Notes under the pieces: model-generated
The model's input: only the letters and a program-made list of their open reading frames with translations
What the model was told of the DNA's origin: nothing
The model's database searches: none
Position numbers and translations under genes: made by a program
DNA from: Leptospira ryugenii
GTDB lineage: Bacteria > Spirochaetota > Leptospiria > Leptospirales > Leptospiraceae
NCBI RefSeq assembly: GCF_003114855.1
Contig: NZ_BFBB01000007.1
Coordinates: forward strand, 1-64,000
DNA: 64,000 nucleotides
Direction: 5' to 3'
Shown here: in pieces, positions 56,625 to 64,000 of the stretch
How the letters are laid out: each line of letters starts with the position of its first letter
Numbering within the stretch: position 1 is the stretch's first letter

Positions 56625-57017
56625 GTGTATCCTCCAGGCCACCGTAGCGTCTACAGTGGGGCAAAAATTGTTAAATTGTTCCGAGGTGCGTACCTTTGTG
56701 GTACCCAGTCGTTTTTTTAAAATGAAATCGTCGAAATTTTTGGCAAGTCTTATTACATTATTTTGTTCTCCCGAAAAAAATAGAGCAGAATTCACAGTCT
56801 AACACACATTATCTGAACATAATATCTCTTCGCATTGCAAAAACAGTAAGGTAGGCAATCAAGACTTATCTTTAAGGCTATTCTACTCTGTACAAAGAAT
56901 TGGAATTTTTCTAAAATATTAATCCAATATATCAAATAATTCATCCAAGATATTGGATTTAATCTAGAATTTTTCCCATATCGTTCGTTTTATGACCTCA
57001 AAACATGAATTCGGAGG
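56625..57017. other. Divergent intergenic region between acpP and rhodanese lipoprotein 3
   Basis: This 393-base gap contains no convincing gene. It must hold the acpP promoter on the minus strand, where a TTGCCA element near 56742 is only suggestive. On the plus side it carries the AT-rich two-half-site operator at 56924-56956 in front of the lipoprotein gene. The middle part (about 56800-56920) shows no clear structure. Confidence 0.5.
56924..56956 (+). promoter_or_regulatory. Two-half-site operator CCAATAT-N19-ATATTGG
   Basis: CCAATAT at 56924-56930 and ATATTGG at 56950-56956 are perfect inverted repeats spaced by 19 bases; the match extends to ten bases per arm (AATCCAATAT/ATATTGGATT). 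The ATAT core of CATATC (56977-56982) lies 27 bases after the start of the right half. This is the same geometry as at 32720. A near -35 TTGGAT overlaps the right half-site. Confidence 0.6.
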
Positions 57018-58532
57018 ATGAATATGTTTAAAAAATTTACATTGGGGGTATTGTCTGTCTCCCTACTATTTACCTCGTTTTGCAAAGAGGATAAAGACAA
57101 CACAAACCAACTTGTTGGCCTTTTATTCTTAGCAAATCAATTGAAAGTGAATTCTGCATCGGATCTTGCAAATGAATCCAATGACGATTATGCGCGCAAT
57201 GAATATGGCTTAATTGAGGGATCAAAACTTGAATCCTATGTGAGAGATTGGCAGGCAAACAAGCCTAGCTACATCACTGGGAATTTGGTGATTCTACAGA
57301 CGGATTCTGCAAACCGTATCACGGGCGATACAAAAAGACCTTTTATCGCAGAAAACCCATCAAAAGGAGTCTACGTATACCTGTTAGATGATTACCAAAC
57401 ATCAGGTACAACCAACTTTCGCTTTAACCAAACAAGAGATACTGGGCTTGTAAAAAACTCTGCTCGTTACCAAGCGAATGGTGCCTTCGTAGACGAATGG
57501 CTCAAAACATTCGGAATTAACCCGACAAGAGACTTAATCGTATTTGCAGTGGGTACTGGTGGCGTCACCTTGGCAAGTGGTGCAAGTAGTACTGCGGGAA
57601 CAACTGTGGGAACAGGTTTTGCTGCAAAAGCAACTGGCGCCGGTCCCGTACAAGATATCACAAGAGGCGTGTATTGGCTCCGGTATTGGGGTGTAGATAT
57701 TAAAAATCTTGCCATCTTGAATGGAAACATCCGATCCAATTTTGGAAATTCGGATTCTTCTCTCCTTTCAAACACTCGTTCTACGATCCCCAATTCCAAT
57801 GGAAACTTTTCTGTAAAGCAGTTGAGAGTTGATAACACTGTCTTAACTCTCGGTCTCGAAGATGTCTATGAAATCGCAAAATCTGGCTTAAAAGCGAATT
57901 TGTCCGGAATCACCAGCGAACAATTCTTAGTGGATGCACGCCCAAGCGCACAATTTCTTGGAACCGTGACTACCATCAATGGTGTTGCCGCAAACACTTA
58001 CTACATCACAACTTCTTGGGGTTTTTCGGGAGCACCCAATGCAGCAGCAAACCCTGCACAAAAATTTGTGCTCTTTGAAGGTGGTATCAAAGGTGCGGTT
58101 GACTTTCCTTGGGTAGACCTTTTAACTAACTCTGATACTGGGTTCCGCTATATCTCAAAATCGGATCTTAGGACATTCTTTGCTAACAAAGGTTATAAAG
58201 CAGGGAATACTGTTGTGTCTCAGTGCCGAACCAACTTCGAAGCACAGGTGAATGGATTTGCCGCTCTAAATATCCTCGGTTACCCAACCGTTTATTATGA
58301 TGGCTCCCTTGTAGAATGGACTTCCTTGACGGCAGCACACCCGGCTAGTGAATTCAATAAGGTAACATCAGGCTTTAAGTGGAGAACGGACGATAGTTCC
58401 GTGTCTAGAATTTTGTGGTACAATGGATCTGCAGCAGATACGACTAGAATCCAAGCTGTTGAGTTGGATCCGAATGCAACAACTACCAAAAAGTTTATCG
58501 CTGAAGATAAAGCTTATAAATCCCTTTTCTAA
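57018..58532 (+). CDS. Tandem rhodanese lipoprotein 3
   Basis: The 504-residue product has a lipobox (LFTSFC, C22). An N-terminal rhodanese-like domain without Cys (IVFAVGTGGVTLA) is followed by the conserved phrase RGVYWLRYWGVDIKNLAILNG (in outline), shared with paralogue 1. The C-terminal domain has LVDARPSAQF, GGIKGAVDFPWVDLL and the likely active Cys C403 in SQCRTNFEAQVNG, then YYDGSLVEWTSL. GGAGG precedes the ATG. It is an isolated gene between acpP and fabG, 20 kb from its relatives. Confidence 0.82.
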   Translation: MNMFKKFTLGVLSVSLLFTSFCKEDKDNTNQLVGLLFLANQLKVNSASDLANESNDDYARNEYGLIEGSKLESYVRDWQANKPSYITGNLVILQTDSANRITGDTKRPFIAENPSKGVYVYLLDDYQTSGTTNFRFNQTRDTGLVKNSARYQANGAFVDEWLKTFGINPTRDLIVFAVGTGGVTLASGASSTAGTTVGTGFAAKATGAGPVQDITRGVYWLRYWGVDIKNLAILNGNIRSNFGNSDSSLLSNTRSTIPNSNGNFSVKQLRVDNTVLTLGLEDVYEIAKSGLKANLSGITSEQFLVDARPSAQFLGTVTTINGVAANTYYITTSWGFSGAPNAAANPAQKFVLFEGGIKGAVDFPWVDLLTNSDTGFRYISKSDLRTFFANKGYKAGNTVVSQCRTNFEAQVNGFAALNILGYPTVYYDGSLVEWTSLTAAHPASEFNKVTSGFKWRTDDSSVSRILWYNGSAADTTRIQAVELDPNATTTKKFIAEDKAYKSLF

Positions 58533-58553
58533 TAAAAGAGTGTAAAGTTCGAT

Positions 58554-58588
58554 ATCCAGATCACTACCGAAAGGAAAGTGATCTGGAT
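58554..58588. terminator. Inverted repeat between convergent genes, probable bidirectional terminator
   Basis: ATCCAGATCACT (58554-58565) and AGTGATCTGGAT (58577-58588) form a perfect 12-bp stem with an 11-base loop. It lies between the stop codons of rhodanese lipoprotein 3 and fabG, which converge. No T-run follows on either strand, so termination may be weak or Rho-assisted. Confidence 0.55.
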
Positions 58589-58604
58589 GGAAAGAATCTA
58601 GGGT

Positions 58605-59366
58605 TTAGTGTCCCCCACCAGGTAAGAAACCACCACCATTGATGTCCAAGACATGACCAGTGATAAAACTTGATGCATCAGACGCGAGGAATGCAATTCC
58701 ATTTGCGATATCATCTGGCAAACCTGCTCTCTTCAGTGGGATAGCAGAAATCATTCCTTTTTTGATCTCTTCTGGGATGGCATCGGTCATTTCCGTTGCG
58801 ATAAAACCTGGAGCAATCGCATTACATCTAACCTTTCTAGAAGCAAGCTCTAATGCCACAGCTTTTGTGAAACCAATCACACCTGCTTTGGAAGCTGAGT
58901 AGTTTGTCTGTCCAATGTTTCCGTTTTCACCCGAGATAGAAGATAGATTGATGATAGAGCCACCGTTTTCTTGTTTCATCATCACTTTGATTGCGGCTTG
59001 TGTGCAGAGGTAAGTACCTGTAAGGTTTACAGCAATTACGGCATCCCACTGCTCTTTTTTCATTCTCATGAGAAGTGTATCACGAGTAATCCCTGCGTTG
59101 TTTACAAGTATGTCGACAGAACCAAACTCTTTTTTCGCTGTATCAATTAATTTTTGGGCATCTTCTTCTACTGATACGTTTGCCACTACTGCTAGTGCCT
59201 TGTATCCTTTCGATTTGAGTTCTTCAGCTGTTGCATTTGTGGTCTCTGGGTTCATATCAGCAACAACCACTGCTGCTCCCAAAGAAGCTAACTTCAAACA
59301 AGTTGCCTTTCCAATACCTCTAGCTCCACCGGTAACGATTGCCACTTTTCCATTCAAATTGATCAT
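58605..59366 (-). CDS. fabG: 3-oxoacyl-ACP reductase FabG
   Basis: The 253-residue short-chain dehydrogenase has the NADP site VTGGARGIGKATCLKLA, the NNAG motif (VNNAGITRDTLLMRM, typical of FabG), catalytic Ser in INLSSISG and the YSASK motif in NYSASKAGVIGFTKA. It reduces 3-oxoacyl-ACP to 3-hydroxyacyl-ACP. It is one 44-base gap after plsX on the same strand. Confidence 0.93.
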   Translation of the reverse strand: MINLNGKVAIVTGGARGIGKATCLKLASLGAAVVVADMNPETTNATAEELKSKGYKALAVVANVSVEEDAQKLIDTAKKEFGSVDILVNNAGITRDTLLMRMKKEQWDAVIAVNLTGTYLCTQAAIKVMMKQENGGSIINLSSISGENGNIGQTNYSASKAGVIGFTKAVALELASRKVRCNAIAPGFIATEMTDAIPEEIKKGMISAIPLKRAGLPDDIANGIAFLASDASSFITGHVLDINGGGFLPGGGH

Positions 59367-59410
59367 CTACTTCTCCTTGATTGATAAAATAAAAATGAAT
59401 CCTATGAGTT

Positions 59411-60436
59411 TTAACTGATCCCATCACCCATGATGGATCGAAATTCCGCCATCTTTTTTCCTATCTGTTCATTGATCTTATGTTTGGCACACTCACTGAT
59501 CAAACGAACAGCATTCTTTACTGCTTGGGCGTTGGAAGAGCCATGCCCTATCATACATATCCCTTCCACCCCTAGCAAAAGTGCGCCGCCGTATTCTGCA
59601 TAATCGAGTCTTTTTTTGACAGCATTGAACGTTGATTTTAATAGCAATGCCCCAGTCTGCGCCAGGCTTGATTGGCGAATCGAATGTTTCAGTACATTGA
59701 ATATAGATTTTGCTAAGCCTTCTGTCGCTTTTAATACAATGTTTCCCGTATAACCATCGCAAACGACAACGTCAACTTCCCTTCCGCCACCGTACAAATC
59801 ACGGCCTTCGACATTTCCTATAAAATTGAAAGGGATTCTTTTTAAGATTTCAAAGGCTTTCAGAGAGGTAGCGTTGCCTTTTTTATCCTCTTCCCCATTG
59901 GAGAGAATGCCTACTTTCGGCTGTTTTATGCCGATTACTTCTCTTGAGTATATTTCACCCATAACGGCAAATTGAGCTAAATATTCAGGCTTACAATCTA
60001 CATTGGCTCCTGCATCCAAAAGCAGAACAGGCAGACCCTCTTCGCGAGGAATCGGAGCAGCAATAGGTGGCCGCAAAACACCCGGTATGCGCCCTAGGTG
60101 CAGAAGAGCAGCCGCCATTGTTGCACCAGTATTGCCTGGTGAAAAAACACCTATACACTCTTTTTCTGCAACCAAACGCACTGCCTTCACTATAGAAGAA
60201 TCCTCCATAGCTCGCACTGCAATCGATGGAGAATCGTTCATCCCAATGATTTCACTGGAATGCACGACTCTGATTTTTTCTGTATCGTATTCGAATTTTA
60301 AGAGGAGATCGAGTAACTCTTGTTCGTCTCCTACAATAGAAACATTGAGGCCATATTCCCGGACGGCAAGGACAGCGCCTTCCACTATGCACTCCGGGCC
60401 GTAATCTCCGCTCATCGCGTCTACGGCGACCCACAT
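59411..60436 (-). CDS. plsX: Phosphate acyltransferase PlsX
   Basis: The 341-residue protein begins [19 protein letters not shown] and has [38 protein letters not shown] and [19 protein letters not shown], all PlsX hallmarks. It converts acyl-ACP to acyl-phosphate for glycerol-phosphate acylation. The gene follows rpmF by five bases. rpmF-plsX is a classic conserved pair. Confidence 0.95.
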   Translation of the reverse strand: MWVAVDAMSGDYGPECIVEGAVLAVREYGLNVSIVGDEQELLDLLLKFEYDTEKIRVVHSSEIIGMNDSPSIAVRAMEDSSIVKAVRLVAEKECIGVFSPGNTGATMAAALLHLGRIPGVLRPPIAAPIPREEGLPVLLLDAGANVDCKPEYLAQFAVMGEIYSREVIGIKQPKVGILSNGEEDKKGNATSLKAFEILKRIPFNFIGNVEGRDLYGGGREVDVVVCDGYTGNIVLKATEGLAKSIFNVLKHSIRQSSLAQTGALLLKSTFNAVKKRLDYAEYGGALLLGVEGICMIGHGSSNAQAVKNAVRLISECAKHKINEQIGKKMAEFRSIMGDGIS

Positions 60437-60441
60437 GATGA

Positions 60442-60642
60442 TTAGTTTTCTTCGGTAGTCTTTTTTACTTTCGGTGCAACTACGAGCGCGCCTTTATAGA
60501 AACCGCAATAAGGGCATACTCGGTGGGAAAGAATATAAGAACCGCAGTTGGAACAAGGGTTCAAGTTAGGTTTTCCGATCGCATGGTGCGCTCTTTTGGT
60601 TCTAACTTTTGATTTGGATTTACGTCTCTTTGGGACTGCCAT
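60442..60642 (-). CDS. rpmF: Ribosomal protein bL32
   Basis: The 66-residue protein starts [20 protein letters not shown] and has the zinc ribbon CSNC (30-33) and CPYC, so it is the zinc-binding form of L32. It is part of the large ribosomal subunit. An acidic C-terminus (TTEEN) is typical of several bacteria. plsX follows directly. Confidence 0.96.
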   Translation of the reverse strand: MAVPKRRKSKSKVRTKRAHHAIGKPNLNPCSNCGSYILSHRVCPYCGFYKGALVVAPKVKKTTEEN

Positions 60643-60710
60643 GGCTATCCTCTATGGATTACTTACTGATTTTAACTATCGTTTCGGACTAGGCTGTGAA
60701 AACAATCTAT

Positions 60711-61325
60711 TTAATTTTCTAGGCTTTCAATTAGTGGGACGAGTTCTTTTTGTTTTGAAAAATAGGCGGATCGGTTGCATACAAGTCTTGCCGTACTCTC
60801 TAAAATCACATCAATTTCTTTCAATCCATTTGCCTTCAAGGTTCCACCAGTGGAAACCAAATCCACAATGCAATCCGAAAGACCTACGATGGGAGCAAGT
60901 TCTATGGAGCCATACAATTTGATGACTTCACAAGAAATTCCTTTGGAAAAAAAATATTCTTTCGTGAGTTCAGGGTATTTTGTTGCCACTCGAACTTTGG
61001 ATCTCTTCGCATACAAATCAAAATCAGGAAAGCTAGCGAGCGAAAGTCGGCAAGCTCCGATCCTTAGGTCCACAGGAGCAATGAGATCATACTTTCCTTC
61101 CTGGATTATGTCCCATCCAACGATCCCCACATCCGCCGCACCTTCTTCCACATAGGTACAGACATCCTGGGAACGAACAAAGAGTAGCCTCAAACGTTTG
61201 TCAGGTGAGACAAAAGCAAGTTCTTTTGAATCTTCCGGTGGGAGAGCGGAAAGCCAGTTCCTTTTTTGTAAGATTTCTGCGCTTTCCATGGCAAGTCTTC
61301 CTTTCGGAAGAGCCAAGGTTAACAT
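60711..61325 (-). CDS. hisG: ATP phosphoribosyltransferase HisG, short form
   Basis: The 204-residue enzyme begins [18 protein letters not shown] and has [33 protein letters not shown] and the PRPP-binding [17 protein letters not shown]. It catalyses the first step of histidine synthesis. It lacks the C-terminal regulatory ACT-like domain, so it is the short HisGS type that needs HisZ. HisZ is not in the window. The gene starts directly after the TPR gene and before rpmF. Confidence 0.93.
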   Translation of the reverse strand: MLTLALPKGRLAMESAEILQKRNWLSALPPEDSKELAFVSPDKRLRLLFVRSQDVCTYVEEGAADVGIVGWDIIQEGKYDLIAPVDLRIGACRLSLASFPDFDLYAKRSKVRVATKYPELTKEYFFSKGISCEVIKLYGSIELAPIVGLSDCIVDLVSTGGTLKANGLKEIDVILESTARLVCNRSAYFSKQKELVPLIESLEN

Positions 61326-62081
61326 TTAAGACTTCCCGAGTTTTAGGAGGAGATATGTTGCTTGGAGTTTGGCTTCATCCAAATCATCCAGTCCTTCTCC
61401 ATCAATGCGCAAAACTTTTTCCAAAGAAAGTTTCGCACCAGCCTTGTCTCCGCTTGCGAATTGGAGTCTGCCTGTGTGTAAAAAGGACCAAGCTTTGAAG
61501 GACTTTGCTTCCGTGTTGGTATCCAAAAGAGTGGAAGCAATCTTATAGTCTTCTAGTGCCTTGGGAATGTTTGTTTGTTGGTCTCTATAATTTCCAGCTA
61601 TGTAGAAATAATATGCCTTTAATTCTTTGGGTGTATCAATGCCTGTGCCTGCTTTTTCTAAATACTCGGCAGCCTTTTCCCAATTTTTTGTTTCGGCGTA
61701 TAACCGAGATAAGTCCTTCCAAACACGCAAATTCAAATCGCCAGAACTTTCATTCTTTAAAAATGATTCGAGATCAGCTATCTGTGCATCGGTAGGAATG
61801 GATTTTTCACGGTGTTTCCGTTGGATTTCTTCGAGAGCAGAAGTTTGCTTTTGGAATACATGGTCTCTGTACTCAAAAAATCCGATGATAGAGATCAGTA
61901 AAACGATCAGAACGGATAGGCTTATAAAAACAGTCTTTCGGTTGCGACCTAAATAACGAGAAAACTTCAAAAATAGCAGCTCGGCTTTGCTACCCTCAAA
62001 ATCGGCGAATTCATCTTCTTTAGAATGAACCGCCTCTTCTCTTTTTTTGTCGATGATGTTCTTTTTTACAAACTTATCCAT
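61326..62081 (-). CDS. Membrane-anchored TPR protein
   Basis: The 251-residue protein has a charged cytoplasmic N-terminus of about 50 residues, one membrane helix (TVFISLSVLIVLLISIIGFF) and TPR-like repeats outside (ADLESFLKNESSGDLNLRVWKDLSRLYAETKNWEKAAEYL and further, in outline). The layout resembles YfgM/BamD-like helper proteins. Its function is not known. It lies five bases after rpsA and one base before hisG. Confidence 0.7.
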   Translation of the reverse strand: MDKFVKKNIIDKKREEAVHSKEDEFADFEGSKAELLFLKFSRYLGRNRKTVFISLSVLIVLLISIIGFFEYRDHVFQKQTSALEEIQRKHREKSIPTDAQIADLESFLKNESSGDLNLRVWKDLSRLYAETKNWEKAAEYLEKAGTGIDTPKELKAYYFYIAGNYRDQQTNIPKALEDYKIASTLLDTNTEAKSFKAWSFLHTGRLQFASGDKAGAKLSLEKVLRIDGEGLDDLDEAKLQATYLLLKLGKS

Positions 62082-62086
62082 CTAGT

Positions 62087-63787
62087 CTAACGGTTGTTAT
62101 TAAGATTTACAAAAGAACCAATGGACTCACGTGAAGGTTGGTTGTCTTCCTTCATGTATTTTGCCATTTCTTCTCTCTCCACAGCCTTATCAAAGTCTTT
62201 GATGGATAGAGAGATCTTTTTGTTATTAGGTTCAATCTTTACAACGACTGTTCTGACTTGGTCACCCACTTTGTAAAGGTCCTCTAATTTGATATTTCTT
62301 CCGTCTGGGATTTCAGAAATATGCACTAGACCTTCATAACCTGGTTCCACTTCTACAAAGACACCAAAACTTACAATAGACTTAACCTTTCCTTCCACAA
62401 GAGTACCCGGTGGGTATTTTTTGCGAAGAGCTTCATAAGGATGTTCTTGCAATTGCTTTAAACCACAGCTAATGCGCTGTGCATCTAAGTTTACATCTAG
62501 GATCTTATAGCGAACAGATTGTCCTTTTTTCAAGAGTGCCAAAGGATTTTTTTCTTTTTCATCCCAAGTAATATCAGAGATGTGAATCAATCCTTCAATG
62601 CCACTTTCTACTTCTACGAAAGCACCATATTTAGTAATTCCAGTGATCTTTCCTTCTAACTCACTACCAGCACGCACGCTAGCGGAAAGCGATTCCCAAG
62701 GGTTTGGAAGCAATTGTTTGAGACCTAAGGAGAGTCGTCTTGCTTCAAAATCGATATCCAAAATTTCAGAATCAACTTCTTGGCCTTTTTTTAGAACATC
62801 TTTTGGATGAGGTGGTTTTTTGGACCAAGAGAGTTCCGTTGTGTGGATCAAACCTTCCAAACCTTCTTTGAGTTCAACGAAAGCTCCGAAGTTTGTAAGC
62901 GAGGTTACGAGTCCACGCACGACCATACCTTTTTCTAATTCTTTCTTCGCCCATGCCCATGGGTCTTCATACAGCTGTTTGATCCCGAGGGATAGTTTGT
63001 TATTGTCTCGGTCAACTTCCAAAACAACTACATTCACCTCAGCACCTATTTGAAAGTACTGTTTGAACGGAGCGAATTTTTTATAAGAGATATCATTTTG
63101 TCTGAGAAGCCCGACGACTTCATAAACAGAAAGGAAAACGCCAAAATTAGCAATCTTAACTACTTTTCCTTGTACTTTATCCCCAACTTTTACTTTCTGT
63201 AAAAGCTCTTCCCATTTTTCCCCGTTGATTTCATCAAGGAGGGTTTTTCGAGAAACAACACCCGTCTTGGTTTTCTCGTTGAGTTCAATGATTTTGAATT
63301 GGAATTCTTTGCCAGATTCAGTGGCTTCTTTAAAACGAACGCCGACATGAGAGGCAGGCAAAAACAATTGGATGCCTTCGCTTTCTACGAGATAACCTTT
63401 GTTTTTGACTTCATTGACAATTTTTCCTGAGAGAGGGTAACCGTTTGCAAAAGCATCTTTGATTGTTTCCCAACCAACTCTTTGGTCAGCTTCCTTTTTG
63501 GATAAAACACAATAGCCATCCACTCGTCGTTTGAGGACGGCGCTAACCTTTTCTCCTCGTTTAGGAGTTTCTGAGAAATCTTCTCGTGGTACACGCGCTT
63601 CGAGTTTTTCACCAATATCGAGAAAAACAGTGTCTCCGATGACATCTACGACTGTGCCGTCAATGAGTACGCCTTTACTTGCGACACTTTCTTGTTCTTG
63701 TGTTTGCGATTCCCACTTTTCTAAAAGTTCTCCAAAGGAGGAAGTGGCATCATTTTTGGGGGAGGAAGAGGGACTGGTTGAATTCAA
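62087..63787 (-). CDS. rpsA: Ribosomal protein bS1
   Basis: The 566-residue protein has six S1 RNA-binding domains, starting near residues 40, 110, 195, 280, 367 and 455, with recurring GLIH(I/T)(S/T)(D/E)(I/L) and FGxFVE(V/L) motifs. S1 helps ribosomes bind mRNAs with weak leaders, and this window has several weak Shine-Dalgarno starts. Translation begins with TTG (NSTSPSSSP) with only a weak ribosome-binding site, possibly for autoregulation. cmk lies just upstream, as in many bacteria. Confidence 0.95.
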   Translation of the reverse strand: MNSTSPSSSPKNDATSSFGELLEKWESQTQEQESVASKGVLIDGTVVDVIGDTVFLDIGEKLEARVPREDFSETPKRGEKVSAVLKRRVDGYCVLSKKEADQRVGWETIKDAFANGYPLSGKIVNEVKNKGYLVESEGIQLFLPASHVGVRFKEATESGKEFQFKIIELNEKTKTGVVSRKTLLDEINGEKWEELLQKVKVGDKVQGKVVKIANFGVFLSVYEVVGLLRQNDISYKKFAPFKQYFQIGAEVNVVVLEVDRDNNKLSLGIKQLYEDPWAWAKKELEKGMVVRGLVTSLTNFGAFVELKEGLEGLIHTTELSWSKKPPHPKDVLKKGQEVDSEILDIDFEARRLSLGLKQLLPNPWESLSASVRAGSELEGKITGITKYGAFVEVESGIEGLIHISDITWDEKEKNPLALLKKGQSVRYKILDVNLDAQRISCGLKQLQEHPYEALRKKYPPGTLVEGKVKSIVSFGVFVEVEPGYEGLVHISEIPDGRNIKLEDLYKVGDQVRTVVVKIEPNNKKISLSIKDFDKAVEREEMAKYMKEDNQPSRESIGSFVNLNNNR

Positions 63788-63823
63788 TGGTTACCGAGAT
63801 ACAAAATTTAGATTTGTTTAGGT

Positions 63824-64000
63824 TTACTTGAGCCTAGACAGGATAGTATTAAGGACAGTTTCCGTATCTGAGTCTGAGGTGTCAATGAGTATTGCGTCGC
63901 TAGCTTGCCGGAGCGGGGCCACGGATCGGTTTTTGTCCGATTCGTCCCGAGCGATTATCTCCTCTTTGAGATGGGAAAGGTCGACTCGGATCCCCTTTTC
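63824..64000 (-). CDS. cmk: Cytidylate kinase, C-terminal part (runs off the window)
   Basis: The last 177 bases encode, on the minus strand, 58 residues and a stop codon. They contain EIIARDESDKNRSVAPLRQA and SDAILIDTSD, which is the lid and C-terminal region of bacterial Cmk. The enzyme phosphorylates CMP and dCMP. The 5' part lies beyond the window. The cmk-rpsA order is widely conserved. Confidence 0.92.
   Translation of the reverse strand, partial: EKGIRVDLSHLKEEIIARDESDKNRSVAPLRQASDAILIDTSDSDTETVLNTILSRLK

Noticed and set aside
56391..56795. Longer 134-residue version of acyl carrier protein
   Set aside because: The extra 57 residues are not ACP-like, and a strong GGAGG site precedes the internal ATG at 56624.

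Overview
The window is about 64 kb of AT-rich, gene-dense bacterial chromosome. It very probably comes from the spirochaete genus Leptospira. The signs are a FliY-type flagellar switch protein leading an export-gene operon that ends in flhB-flhA, an LpxD gene (so a Gram-negative envelope), many putative lipoproteins with relaxed lipoboxes, and a bacterial XPB-type helicase. The assignment rests on recalled family knowledge, not on a database search. No rRNA, tRNA, CRISPR array, insertion sequence or prophage was seen.

Layout. 0.5-6 kb: an NHL-repeat lipoprotein, a CsgG-like lipoprotein, a SulP transporter with STAS and cyclic-nucleotide-binding domains, and a Dps ferritin. 6-11 kb: an xpb-aminotransferase-SH3 protein-hydrolase run. 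11-19 kb: fliY-fliO-fliP-fliQ-fliR-flhB-flhA-dusA, read leftward. 19-25 kb: DUF971, an unusual AGCS transporter/phosphatidylserine decarboxylase fusion, a beta-barrel protein, a small ArsC-like operon and lpxD. 25-38.5 kb: two divergent operons of rhodaneses, pentahaem cytochromes c, DUF4395, glycosyltransferases, an XRE-cupin regulator and an outer-membrane barrel. 38.4-42.5 kb: metZ and a MacAB-like ABC exporter. 42.5-50.4 kb: lolC/E-lolD-(McsA/McsB-like fusion)-clpC-TPR-mtaB. 50.4-54 kb: two unknown membrane proteins, a MORN-type lipoprotein and MscS. 54-64 kb: aroB, nudix, rnc, acpP, then a third rhodanese lipoprotein, then fabG, plsX, rpmF, hisG, a TPR protein, rpsA and the end of cmk.

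The best candidate for an undescribed system is the 25-38.5 kb locus together with the detached rhodanese lipoprotein at 57 kb. Four tandem-domain rhodaneses (three of them predicted lipoproteins), two pentahaem cytochromes, a barrel protein and DUF4395 suggest sulfane-sulfur transfer and electron transfer outside the cytoplasmic membrane. Two of the lipoprotein genes, 24 kb apart, share the promoter architecture CCAATAT-N19-ATATTRR followed by an ATAT element at the same distance, and one of them directly follows an XRE-cupin regulator gene. A looser version of the motif lies upstream of metZ, a sulfur-assimilation gene. I infer a sulfur-responsive regulon.

Two unusual gene fusions also stand out. 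One is an amino-acid symporter joined to phosphatidylserine decarboxylase. The other is a compact McsA zinc finger joined to a shortened McsB-like protein-arginine-kinase domain, directly upstream of clpC.
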